From Lachnospiraceae bacterium (GTDB taxonomy: Bacteria; Bacillota; Clostridia; Lachnospirales; Lachnospiraceae): a DNA stretch of 17,402 nucleotides. The first letter of the stretch is position 1, and each line of letters begins with the position of its first letter. The notes below the pieces were generated by a model. It was not told the origin of the DNA and made no database searches. It saw nothing but the letters and a program-made list of their open reading frames with translations. The stretch covers positions 1 through 17,402 of the forward strand of contig JAFUWM010000083.1 of NCBI GenBank assembly GCA_017483425.1, given 5' to 3'. Below, piece by piece: positions 1-7,753 of the stretch. The position numbers and the translations under genes are program-made.

Positions 1-37
1 CCATCAATCTCTGATGAAAGAATTATAACTATTCATA

Positions 38-48
38 AGTATACCACA
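38..48 (-). promoter_or_regulatory. Extended -10 promoter for a gene beyond the left edge
   Basis: On the minus strand TATGTGG runs straight into TATACT (38-43), an extended -10 element that starts only 27 bases after the hemZ stop. The same TGTGGTATA core occurs at the guaB and DUF6106-like promoters in this window. It should drive a minus-strand gene that starts outside the window. No consensus -35 is visible; a CGCC stretch lies at 61-64. Confidence 0.45.
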
Positions 49-69
49 TATACAACGGTGGGCGTGTAA

Positions 70-1506
70 TTATTTCGTTTTATAGTATAACTCCGCCTTT
101 CTTCGTATCATCTCATCAACATGCGCGATATAGTCGTCCACTTCTTTGAAGTTGGCTCTGCGTTTTGTATTGCCGGCAGCATCCACTCTCTTGCTTATCG
201 CTCCCGCGCCGAGGGCAAGTATATCCTGCACTTCCTCATTTATAAGGATATTGTACAGTCCGTAGCGGCCATCCTTTGCATAGCCGGTGTTCTCCAGATT
301 TCCTGACATGTTTTTTTGTCTGTAGAGATAATACGGCTTCATGCCGAGGCTTACGGCACCTCTGCATGCAATAGCCATCATCTCGTCCGTATCGGCTGTT
401 TCATCATATCCGTTTGAGTCCAACCATTCTTTCATGGCGGAGGCTCTTTTTAGCGCCAGTGAATGTATGGTTACAGAGTCAGGATCCAGCCTGGACAATT
501 CATTGATGGTATGTTTTACATCAGAGGAACTTTCTCCCGGCAGTCCTAATATTATATCCATATTAATATCGTATTCTCCTGCTTCGCGGGCAAGATAGTA
601 TGCCTCCCTTACCTGCTCCACCGTATGCCGTCTTCCTATGGTTTCCAGTGTTTTTTGGTTCATAGTCTGCGGATTTACGGATATCCTTGTGACGCCAAAG
701 TCATTTAAGACCGACAGCTTTTCCCGTGTAATCGAATCAGGTCTGCCTGCTTCTACCGTGACCTCCTTTGTGTCCTTAATATTAAATTCATCCTGAAGTA
801 CAGTCATAAGACTTTCAAGCTCCTCAGGAAGAAGCGCTGTAGGGGTGCCGCCTCCCACATATACCGTATCGAGTCTTCTCCCCTTCATAAGCCCCGCGCA
901 GGATCTGATCTCACTTTCAAGAGCCTTTAAGTAGGCATCAACCCTGCTTCTGTCCTTTCCGACAGCATTACTTGTAAACGAGCAGTACAGGCATCTTGTA
1001 GGGCAAAAGGGGATATCAATGTACAAACTGTAATGATCCGGCGCTTCCAGTCCTCTCATCAGCTCTATTTCCCTGTTTGCGATCTCTATGGATAACCTGA
1101 TCTTTTCATCAGAGGCCAGATAACAGCGTTTCATATCAGTCAATATCTCTTTTTCATTCATACCGGCCTCTATTCTTCTCCTTGCGAGTCTCGTCGGCCG
1201 GATCCCTGTCAAGGCTCCCCAAGGCAATTCCCGTCCGGTATATAAAGATAACGCCTCATAAACTGCTCTCTTTAACTCGTCCTTGCTATCCTTCGGTATA
1301 CTGACTTCAAACATAGCACCTATATCCGATTTATAAACAAGTTTTCCACCTTTTCCACTATTTTCGGGTTTTATAACAGGATGCAATGTACCATTCAGCG
1401 AACCATCACACTGTGTTATCACGATCTCCTCACGGGGAAAAAATGCTTTTGTCAGAGCATGGATATCATCTGTATTTTTTTGTATGTCCGTCTCAATAAA
1501 TATCAT
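70..1506 (-). CDS. hemZ: HemZ-type coproporphyrinogen III oxidase-like radical SAM protein
   Basis: This is a 478-residue radical-SAM protein of the oxygen-independent coproporphyrinogen III oxidase (HemN/HemZ) family, which decarboxylates coproporphyrinogen III in heme synthesis using S-adenosylmethionine and a [4Fe-4S] cluster. The cluster motif CxxxCxxC is visible as CPTRCLYC (C168, C172, C175), followed by GGGTPT near residue 218. An N-terminal domain of about 160 residues precedes the radical-SAM core, as in HemZ and unlike HemN, and the length fits HemZ. It follows the helicase gene by 23 bp and is probably its last operon partner. The ATG at 1506 has no clear Shine-Dalgarno sequence, and an out-of-frame ATG lies 8 bases upstream, so translation may be coupled or weak. 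HemZ relatives in heme-poor anaerobes may not be true coproporphyrinogen oxidases. Family assignment is firm; the exact substrate is inferred. Confidence 0.85.
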   Translation of the reverse strand: MIFIETDIQKNTDDIHALTKAFFPREEIVITQCDGSLNGTLHPVIKPENSGKGGKLVYKSDIGAMFEVSIPKDSKDELKRAVYEALSLYTGRELPWGALTGIRPTRLARRRIEAGMNEKEILTDMKRCYLASDEKIRLSIEIANREIELMRGLEAPDHYSLYIDIPFCPTRCLYCSFTSNAVGKDRSRVDAYLKALESEIRSCAGLMKGRRLDTVYVGGGTPTALLPEELESLMTVLQDEFNIKDTKEVTVEAGRPDSITREKLSVLNDFGVTRISVNPQTMNQKTLETIGRRHTVEQVREAYYLAREAGEYDINMDIILGLPGESSSDVKHTINELSRLDPDSVTIHSLALKRASAMKEWLDSNGYDETADTDEMMAIACRGAVSLGMKPYYLYRQKNMSGNLENTGYAKDGRYGLYNILINEEVQDILALGAGAISKRVDAAGNTKRRANFKEVDDYIAHVDEMIRRKAELYYKTK

Positions 1507-1529
1507 AGTATTTCATATCAAGTGTCTGT

Positions 1530-4031
1530 TTATTTGTCCCATCTATTCCAGAATTCTTTAACCGAATTATATTTGCATCCTGTTATTTTTGTGATATTCA
1601 GCCACTCTCTGGGATACATCTGTCTGTGATCCGGTTTGTCAAATCTTTCATCCAGCAGAGCGATAACACCCGTGTCGTTTTCTGTCCGTATGACTCTTCC
1701 TGCTGCCTGCAGGACTTTATTCATTCCGGGGATCTTCATTGCATAATCAAATCCATCACGCCCGTTATCATCAAAATACATCTTCAATATGTCTTTTTCA
1801 TTACTTATCTGAGGAAGTCCTGTACCAACAATGATCGCTCCTATGAGACGGTTCCCTGTCAGATCTATTCCCTCCGCAAAGAGTCCTCCGAGAACACAAA
1901 ATCCTATAATTCCATTCTCCTTGTCAAAGCTGTCCAGAAAAAGCTCTCTCTCCTGATCCGGCATCTCTGATGTCTGACAGATGCAATTATCGTCAGAGAT
2001 TTCGGAGAATTCCCTGTATACATTCTCCAAAAACGCATAGGAGGGAAAAAACACGAGATAGTTTCCTTTCCTGCAGCCTGTGATCCCGTGGATATGCTCT
2101 GCTATCTTCCTGTATTCTTCGGGTCCGCGTCTTGTATACCTCGAAGTCACATCTGTATCAATGAATATCCCAAGCCTCTCGGGATCAAATACCGATCTTG
2201 CGTAGACCGTATAATCATCTCTTCCTCCCGCGATAAGGTCCATATAGTACGTAACCGGCAAAAGCGTTGCCGAGAAAAACACGGAAGCTCTGCCATAGGC
2301 TAAATACTCAGCAAGATTATGGGAAGGATCGACGCATAGAAGCCTGAGCCTTATATCACCCGAATCTGTCCTTTCGGTATATATCCTGTATCTTTTGTCG
2401 AGTCTGTCGCAGATATCGACAAATCCTGCGAGCTTGAAATAAAAGTCCAGGATCTCATCACTGAATTTATCCGCTTTCTTTCCGGAGTTTTCTGACACCA
2501 TGCCGGAGGTCTCACTCTCCACGTTGTTTTTAGAGATCCTGAGGGGTTCCGACGCTGGCCTGGTATCTGTCAGAGTCATTTGGCTCGAGTCTCTGCCTTG
2601 GTTTCCTGTCTTCTTCCCGGATTTTCTTTTTTCCTGCATGAGCTCCAGAAACCTGCCGGCAAGTCTTGACGCGGCATCATTTACCCCGCTTATCTCAGAT
2701 AGTATACTGTACTTAAGTCCGGTATTCTCATATTCTTCCGCAAGAAGCTCCATCTGTCCGATAAGGGCATTCATATAAGAGCTGAGTTTTCTGTCTATAC
2801 CGCGGATAAGCCCTCTGACACGTCCCAGATTCCTTAAGCTTAAGTCAGCACTGTACATTTCCCTTGCCCGATCCACGAGGTTGTGCGCCTCATCCACAAG
2901 AAATATATAGTCTCCTGCCCGTTTTCCTTCCCCGAAAAAGTGTCTCAGAGCCACGGCCGGATCAAACACATAATTATAATCACATATTATACAGTCGGAA
3001 AACTCCGTCAGATCCCTCGCAAGCGCATAGGGACAAACCATTCCCTCCTTAGCCGCCCTTTCGATCGTATCCCTTGTAAAAGAATCCTCAGATGTGAGCA
3101 GCTTATACAATACCTCATTCACCCTGTCAAAATGTCCTTTTGCAAAATCACATTCATCCGGATTGCAATGCGGCACGGAATTTATACACGCCCTGTCTTT
3201 TCCGATTATATTGACTGATTTTAATCTGAGTCCGCCGGCAGTCCGCATCAGCTCCAATGCGTCACCTGCAGCCTTTGCGCCTATATTCTTGGCGGTAAGA
3301 AAAAAAAGATAAGAAGCGAGCCCCTCACCGGAAGCTTTTATGGCAGGATAAAGTGTCGCGAGTGTCTTGCCAGTTCCGGTAGGAGCTTCGAGAAAAAGCT
3401 TCTTTTTGTGATATATTGTTTTATATACGTCCGAGGCTAACTCTTTCTGTCCCGGCCTGTATTCATACGGAAAATCGAGGGCTTTTACAGAAGTCACCCT
3501 CAGATCCATCCATTCCGCTATATGCTGTGCCCAGGGCTTATAGCTCTCTATCAGTCCGTTGAACCATTTCTCAAGCTCACCAAATTCATGATCTGAATTA
3601 AAAAGCTTGATTTTTCTGTCTTCGATACTGACATAGGTCATTCTTACGGAGATGTCGCTAAGTCCATGCTGCTTTGCCCATATGTAGGCGTAGCACTTTG
3701 CCTGTGCCAGATGCACCTCTATCGGTTCAGCAAGCTTCGTCACATCGAGATACATTCCTTTTATTTCATCTATGGTGATGTACCCCTTATTATTGATCAC
3801 TCCGTCAGCCCTGCCCTCTATGGAAAGGGTCAGTCCATCGGCAAGCGGTATGTCTTCCCTGACAGAAACCTCGGCGGAATAATCCGAGCCTGCGGCAGCC
3901 TGTATAGCCCTGTGGATCTTTGCCCCTTCGAGCATTGCCTCCACACTTCCGCCCTGTCCGCGCCTTTCATCTATGTCGCCGCTTCTTAGTATGAACTCTA
4001 CCAGATTTCTTACCGATATATGAACCGTCAC
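1530..4031 (-). CDS. PD-(D/E)XK nuclease fused to XPD/DinG-like Fe-S DNA helicase
   Basis: This 833-residue superfamily 2 helicase belongs to the XPD/Rad3/DinG group and probably acts in DNA repair as a 5'-3' ATP-dependent helicase. The Walker A motif is APTGTGKT (216-223) and the Walker B box is DEAH (380-383). Four cysteines between them (C282, C289, C294, C333, the last in VCPY) match the spacing of the XPD iron-sulfur cluster. The first 190 residues resemble a PD-(D/E)XK (Cas4/RecB-like) nuclease: GRADG around residue 76, then DEIKG at 88-92. A charged, low-complexity linker sits around residues 490-550. The start is GTG at 4031, overlapping the stop of the preceding zinc-ribbon gene as GTGA, with AGGAAAG a few bases upstream. 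The order (nuclease first, helicase second) is a known architecture in Firmicutes. Nuclease activity is inferred, not shown. Confidence 0.85.
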   Translation of the reverse strand: MTVHISVRNLVEFILRSGDIDERRGQGGSVEAMLEGAKIHRAIQAAAGSDYSAEVSVREDIPLADGLTLSIEGRADGVINNKGYITIDEIKGMYLDVTKLAEPIEVHLAQAKCYAYIWAKQHGLSDISVRMTYVSIEDRKIKLFNSDHEFGELEKWFNGLIESYKPWAQHIAEWMDLRVTSVKALDFPYEYRPGQKELASDVYKTIYHKKKLFLEAPTGTGKTLATLYPAIKASGEGLASYLFFLTAKNIGAKAAGDALELMRTAGGLRLKSVNIIGKDRACINSVPHCNPDECDFAKGHFDRVNEVLYKLLTSEDSFTRDTIERAAKEGMVCPYALARDLTEFSDCIICDYNYVFDPAVALRHFFGEGKRAGDYIFLVDEAHNLVDRAREMYSADLSLRNLGRVRGLIRGIDRKLSSYMNALIGQMELLAEEYENTGLKYSILSEISGVNDAASRLAGRFLELMQEKRKSGKKTGNQGRDSSQMTLTDTRPASEPLRISKNNVESETSGMVSENSGKKADKFSDEILDFYFKLAGFVDICDRLDKRYRIYTERTDSGDIRLRLLCVDPSHNLAEYLAYGRASVFFSATLLPVTYYMDLIAGGRDDYTVYARSVFDPERLGIFIDTDVTSRYTRRGPEEYRKIAEHIHGITGCRKGNYLVFFPSYAFLENVYREFSEISDDNCICQTSEMPDQERELFLDSFDKENGIIGFCVLGGLFAEGIDLTGNRLIGAIIVGTGLPQISNEKDILKMYFDDNGRDGFDYAMKIPGMNKVLQAAGRVIRTENDTGVIALLDERFDKPDHRQMYPREWLNITKITGCKYNSVKEFWNRWDK

Positions 4032-4288
4032 CGCTTCTTTCCTAAAACAGCGCCTCCGATCCCATTGGTCTTGTTTAAGGTATTTACAGCGGTTGTTCCC
4101 CCGATCTGATTACCGTTCATATCAAAGACAGAGCCGCAGTCAGGGCAAACATACCCTGTTGCTGTCCTGTTCATGAGTGTGGTACAGTACGGGCAGCGTC
4201 CGCCAACCTGAGGATCATCTCCTACCTCAGCGATCCCGCCTGATACATTCTCCAGGTTCTCATCGTCTATCGCAAATCTCTTATCCAT
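4028..4288 (-). CDS. Small zinc-ribbon protein with double-glycine-leader-like N-terminus
   Basis: This 86-residue protein has two recognisable parts. Residues 7-18 (IDDENLENVSGG) look like the double-glycine leader of bacteriocin/RiPP precursors that PCAT-type peptidase transporters cleave after GG. Residues 32-51 carry CPYC and CPDC, a four-cysteine zinc ribbon. The tail is rich in G, N and T with a second GG at 63-64 and a basic end. The start ATG at 4288 follows a strong GAGGAGG. It overlaps the helicase start by four bases, so the two are co-translated. No transporter, peptidase or modification enzyme lies nearby. It could be a secreted peptide precursor or a cytosolic zinc-ribbon protein that has kept a leader-like segment. 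The reading frame is secure; the function is unknown. Confidence 0.7.
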   Translation of the reverse strand: MDKRFAIDDENLENVSGGIAEVGDDPQVGGRCPYCTTLMNRTATGYVCPDCGSVFDMNGNQIGGTTAVNTLNKTNGIGGAVLGKKR

Positions 4289-4306
4289 TCTACATTACCT
4301 CCTCTA

Positions 4307-4390
4307 TTAAATGTACTTTTTTAATATCTGACTCAGTCCGTTCGGATGCTGATACCGTAACTCGCCAAAATACGTCTCGAACGGTATCAT
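4307..4390 (-). CDS. Candidate 27-codon small ORF in the leader of the zinc-ribbon gene
   Basis: An ATG at 4390 opens 27 codons ending at TAA 4307-4309, only 18 bases before the ATG of the zinc-ribbon gene. The predicted peptide starts MIPFETYFGELRYQ and ends in a basic amphipathic stretch (SQILKKYI). An AGGAG sits almost against the ATG, closer than optimal. The frame lies downstream of the predicted promoter at 4416-4443, so it would be transcribed. It may be a leader peptide, a small protein or chance; no homologue is recognised. Confidence 0.3.
   Translation of the reverse strand: MIPFETYFGELRYQHPNGLSQILKKYI
4350..4389 (-). promoter_or_regulatory. Leader inverted repeat with an alternative pairing
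   Basis: A perfect 9-bp inverted repeat, TGATACCGT (4350-4358) and ACGGTATCA (4381-4389), encloses a 22-base loop in the 5' leader of the zinc-ribbon gene. A second complementary pair, CCGTTCG (4338-4344) and CGAACGG (4378-4384), shares part of the right arm, so the two hairpins exclude each other. No T-run follows on the minus strand, so it is not a simple terminator. It could be an operator or an RNA switch. Confidence 0.4.
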
Positions 4391-4415
4391 GCTCCTACTC
4401 GTTTTATGAGTTTTT

Positions 4416-4443
4416 CTTATATTTATTTATACGAATCGTTCAA
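4416..4443 (-). promoter_or_regulatory. Promoter upstream of the zinc-ribbon protein gene
   Basis: On the minus strand TTGAAC (4438-4443) and TATAAG (4416-4421) are separated by 16 bp, a reasonable sigma-A promoter. It lies in the 176-bp gap after the BrkB-family gene and predicts a leader of about 120 nt before the zinc-ribbon ATG. It would let the zinc-ribbon, helicase and hemZ genes be transcribed apart from the upstream run. Confidence 0.45.
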
Positions 4444-4464
4444 CCGATATGGCAGCACTTATTT

Positions 4465-5313
4465 TCATGTCCCCCACATCGAATGATTAAGGTTCGCTCC
4501 TATAAGTAATATGTAAAAGCAGCCGTAAAGCCACATAAGGAAGATCACTATCGTGGCCAGTCCGCCGTAATAAGTGCTGTATATGCTGCTTCCCATAAAG
4601 AGAGAAAAAAAGAATGAAAACACAACCCACCCCACTGCCGAGAACACAGCCCCCGGCAATTGTCTCTTAAACCTTTGTCTCTCCGCAGGCAAAAACGCAT
4701 ACATTATCATGAATATGCCGACGCCGAGAGCCATTATAAATAAATATCTGAAAGAGAAGATCAGAGGCACGCTCTCCAGCACCTTTATATGCTCTACAAA
4801 GAATTCCATAATGGTTCCGCCAAAAACCAGCACCACAAAGAAAACAGCAAGATTCACTACCATCAGAAGAGTGGAAATTATTGCCCTTACCGTGAGTACA
4901 AACCCACTCTTTTTCTCCTTCACCTCATAGATCACGTTCAGGCCTCTCAAAAGAGAGAGCATTCCTCTGGCAATTGCATAAACCAGCACAGCCGCGGATA
5001 TCGGAAAAATACTGTCAGCCGATGCATACGCCTGTTTTACGACGAGTACGATTATCAGATTGGCAAATTCGGGAGTAAAACCGGATATAATCTGGATAAG
5101 CTGATCATCCGTTATCCCCGTCAGCGGCAGAAGCTTCGACAGTAATATCAAAAGCGGAATCATTGCGATAAAAAAGAAAAAAGCCGTACTGGACGCGTAA
5201 GCCGCTATATCCTTATAGGACATCCCGTAGGCAAATTTAAATACAGTTTTTTTCAAACCCTGCTTTGTTATCTTCATCGAACCGGTAAAATCAGTTTCCC
5301 CCGTATTTTTCAT
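4465..5313 (-). CDS. YihY/BrkB-family inner membrane protein
   Basis: This 282-residue integral membrane protein matches the YihY/virulence-factor BrkB family. A short cytoplasmic N-terminus is followed by about six hydrophobic segments, including the family-typical SSTAFFFFIAMIPLLILL near residues 41-58 and the C-terminal YGGLATIVIFLMWLYG stretch. Members were once annotated as ribonuclease BN; that activity belongs to a different protein, and the true role is unknown. The ATG at 5313 lies inside the preceding 140-residue gene (23-bp overlap) with AGGAG five bases upstream, implying translational coupling. Family call is secure; function is not. Confidence 0.88.
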   Translation of the reverse strand: MKNTGETDFTGSMKITKQGLKKTVFKFAYGMSYKDIAAYASSTAFFFFIAMIPLLILLSKLLPLTGITDDQLIQIISGFTPEFANLIIVLVVKQAYASADSIFPISAAVLVYAIARGMLSLLRGLNVIYEVKEKKSGFVLTVRAIISTLLMVVNLAVFFVVLVFGGTIMEFFVEHIKVLESVPLIFSFRYLFIMALGVGIFMIMYAFLPAERQRFKRQLPGAVFSAVGWVVFSFFFSLFMGSSIYSTYYGGLATIVIFLMWLYGCFYILLIGANLNHSMWGT

Positions 5314-5713
5314 AGAGCTCCTTAAGAGCCTCTATATCCTCCGGGCTCACTTTGTCCTTAAGCTGATCCGCCGTAGCCCCGATATCCCCTCCATTTTCAG
5401 AATATATACTTATGGCCTCTGATACAAGCCCCGAATCCGAGTACTTATCCACTATATCATTAAAGGTTTCTGAATCCTCCTCCGTCATCTCAGATTCGAT
5501 CTCCTTGATACCTGTGTTTCCACCGCTCTGCTCCGATATGACCTTGTCTACCGCCTGTCTGGTAACTTCTCTCTGTATACTCTGTGTCACAGGATTGGAA
5601 TTGCCGTTACCTGAGATAATGATATATCCGATAAGTCCCACCATAATGATCAGGAGGAATAAAACTATAGCTGCCCATTTCCCGGCAGAGGATTTTTTCT
5701 TTCTTTTTGCCAT
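5291..5713 (-). CDS. Membrane-anchored hypothetical protein
   Basis: This 140-residue protein starts with a lysine-rich stretch (residues 3-12) and one transmembrane helix (about 14-34), so it should be anchored with its remaining 100 residues outside the cell. The extracellular part is acidic, begins with an N/S/G-rich linker, and appears helical, with no cysteines and no catalytic motif I recognise. The ATG at 5713 follows AGAGGATC. It overlaps the start of the BrkB-family gene by 23 bp, so the two are likely made together and may act together at the membrane. Function unknown. Confidence 0.75.
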   Translation of the reverse strand: MAKRKKKSSAGKWAAIVLFLLIIMVGLIGYIIISGNGNSNPVTQSIQREVTRQAVDKVISEQSGGNTGIKEIESEMTEEDSETFNDIVDKYSDSGLVSEAISIYSENGGDIGATADQLKDKVSPEDIEALKELYEKYGGN

Positions 5714-5784
5714 TTTGATCCTCTAAAATATGCTTTATGTAAACTTATTTTTTCTTCGCGGCAGATTTTATGTCAACTAGGTGT

Positions 5785-6783
5785 TTATAGCAACTGTAGT
5801 CCCATGCTTTCTGCTTCCTTCAGCATCTCATCCGGCCAAACCGACGACTGTACCTCTCCGATATGAGCTTTGCGAAGGAAATACATACATATCCTGGACT
5901 GGCCTATACCGCCTCCTATGGTATAAGGAAGCTTCCCCTCCAAAAGCGCCTTCTGGAACGCAAGCTCCTTTCTCTCCTCGCATCCCGCAAGCCTGAGCTG
6001 CCTTAAAAGAGCTTCCTCATCCACTCTTACGCCCATGGACGATACCTCAAAGGAAATATCAAGTACGGGATAATACACAATGATATCACCGTTCAGGCTC
6101 CAGTCATCGTAGTCGGGCGCCCTTCCGTCATGCTTCTCTCCGGATTTCAGCTTGTCTCCGATCTGTGAGACAAATACTGCCCCGTGAAGCTTCACGGCTT
6201 CCCTCTCCCTGCCCTTAGAATCAAGATCGGGATACTTGTCCTCAAGTTCCTGAGTCGTGATATAAGTAAGCTTGTCCGGGAGCTGATCCTTTATATAATC
6301 ATATTTCGCTGAAATATACCTTTCGGTATCCTTCATAGCCTCATAGACCGCGTTTGCGTTTTTCTGCAAAGTCTCAAACGTCCTGTCCTTTTTCTCTATG
6401 ACCTTTTCCCAGTCCCACTGGTCTACATAGATAGAATGAAGATTGTCCGTTTCTTCATCACGCCTGATCGCCGTCATATCGGTATAGAGTCCCTCTCCCG
6501 GCGCGAATCCGTATTTACCGAGCGCAAGCCTCTTCCATTTTGCAAGCGACTGGACTATCTCCACCGTAGCGCCGGTTTCGAGCACATCGAAGCTTACCGG
6601 CCTCTCCACTCCGTTTAAGTTATCATTCAGTCCTGATTCGGGCGTTACAAAAAGCGGCGCCGAGACCCTCGTCAGATTCAGATGCTTTGCGAGCGATCTC
6701 TCAAAGTGATCCTTCACATCCTTGATCCCGATCTGCGTCTCCCTTATATCCAGTGCTGATCTGTAATTCTGCGGAATATTCAT
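5785..6783 (-). CDS. asnA: Aspartate-ammonia ligase (asparagine synthetase A)
   Basis: This 332-residue protein makes asparagine from aspartate, ammonia and ATP. It belongs to the class II aminoacyl-tRNA-synthetase fold family, and its length matches the usual 330 residues. Recognisable stretches are the N-terminal TQIGIKDVKDHFE region, GEGLYTDMTAIRRDE around residues 99-113, VDQWDWEK at 120-127 and the C-terminal GGGIGQSRICMYFL, a class II motif 3-like segment. The ATG at 6783 has AAAGGAG 12 bases upstream, slightly far; a short out-of-frame ATG lies between. It follows map by 100 bp with no terminator visible, so it may share the guaB-map transcript. An asparagine-responsive control element was not found. 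Confidence 0.95.
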   Translation of the reverse strand: MNIPQNYRSALDIRETQIGIKDVKDHFERSLAKHLNLTRVSAPLFVTPESGLNDNLNGVERPVSFDVLETGATVEIVQSLAKWKRLALGKYGFAPGEGLYTDMTAIRRDEETDNLHSIYVDQWDWEKVIEKKDRTFETLQKNANAVYEAMKDTERYISAKYDYIKDQLPDKLTYITTQELEDKYPDLDSKGREREAVKLHGAVFVSQIGDKLKSGEKHDGRAPDYDDWSLNGDIIVYYPVLDISFEVSSMGVRVDEEALLRQLRLAGCEERKELAFQKALLEGKLPYTIGGGIGQSRICMYFLRKAHIGEVQSSVWPDEMLKEAESMGLQLL

Positions 6784-6883
6784 TTATCTTTCATGCTCCT
6801 TTACGACAATATTAAATCTGTCTGTTAATAAGTTGCTTTATTATGTTTGATTGCTGTCAGACACTTAACCCTGCAAGATCATG

Positions 6884-7753
6884 TCACCACGAGATAAGCT
6901 CATATCCGTCTTCCGTGACCACGATCTGCACTTCCCACTGCGCCGAAAGACTGTCATCATCCGTATATACCGTCCAGTCATTCTCAGCGTCTATGAATAT
7001 ATCCGGTTTTCCCATATTCACCATAGGCTCTATCGTAAACATAAGCCCCGGAACCATGAGCATCTCCGTATTCGGCTCGGATACATAGCTGACCCATGGA
7101 TCCTCATGGAAATCAAGTCCCACACCATGTCCGCCTATCTCACGCACTACCGAATACCCTTTGGACTTACAGAACTCATTGACCGCGTGTCCCATGTCCC
7201 CGAGCGTCCTCCATGGCCTGACTTCGGCCAGACCGACATTCACGGCTTCGTGTACATCCTCGACAAGCTTCCTTGCCTCAGGCTCTACCTCACCTATCAT
7301 AAACATACGTGAACTGTCGGCATAGTACCCGTTCAGGATCGTGGTGCAGTCAACATTTATTATATCTCCGTCCTCCAAAATATCTTCTTCAGACGGTATC
7401 CCGTGGCATACCTGCGAATTGACGGAAGTGCACACACTTTTGGGAAAGCCCTCATATCCCAGAGTTGCGGGTATACCTCCCATATCATGAGTGATCTTTG
7501 ATACCCAGTCGTCAATTTCCTGCGTTGAAATACCTGCCCTTATATGCTCCCCTACATAATCAAGGCAGGCCATATTGATAACCGCGCTCTCCTTTATCTT
7601 TGCGATCTGATCCGGGGTCTTGATGATGTCATGCCCCGGAACTTTATATCCTTTTCTCTTAAATGCAGCAACCTTATCGTCAAACGCCTCATGGCAGTTC
7701 TTATATTTAAGACCGCTGCCACACCAGCATTTACTGTTCCTTCCTAATATCAT
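6884..7753 (-). CDS. map: Methionine aminopeptidase with N-terminal SEC-C motif
   Basis: This 289-residue type I methionyl aminopeptidase removes the initiator methionine from nascent proteins in the cytoplasm. The five metal ligands of the pita-bread fold are visible: D135, D146, H209, E242 and E274, with the substrate-contact H117. The first 22 residues hold a SEC-C zinc-binding motif (CWCGSGLKYKNCH), a known extension in clostridial MetAPs thought to help ribosome association. The ATG at 7753 overlaps the stop of the permease gene as ATGA, with AAAGGAAA immediately upstream, so translation is coupled. Function is firm; the SEC-C role is from related proteins. Confidence 0.95.
   Translation of the reverse strand: MILGRNSKCWCGSGLKYKNCHEAFDDKVAAFKRKGYKVPGHDIIKTPDQIAKIKESAVINMACLDYVGEHIRAGISTQEIDDWVSKITHDMGGIPATLGYEGFPKSVCTSVNSQVCHGIPSEEDILEDGDIINVDCTTILNGYYADSSRMFMIGEVEPEARKLVEDVHEAVNVGLAEVRPWRTLGDMGHAVNEFCKSKGYSVVREIGGHGVGLDFHEDPWVSYVSEPNTEMLMVPGLMFTIEPMVNMGKPDIFIDAENDWTVYTDDDSLSAQWEVQIVVTEDGYELISW

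Noticed and set aside
4396..4415. ACTC/GAGT stem followed by a T-run on the plus strand
   Set aside because: The stem is four or five pairs and no plus-strand gene lies upstream to be terminated; the T-run belongs to the minus-strand promoter region.
5771..5776. TTGACA on the minus strand upstream of the 140-residue membrane protein gene
   Set aside because: No acceptable -10 hexamer lies 16-18 bp downstream; that position is an A-run.
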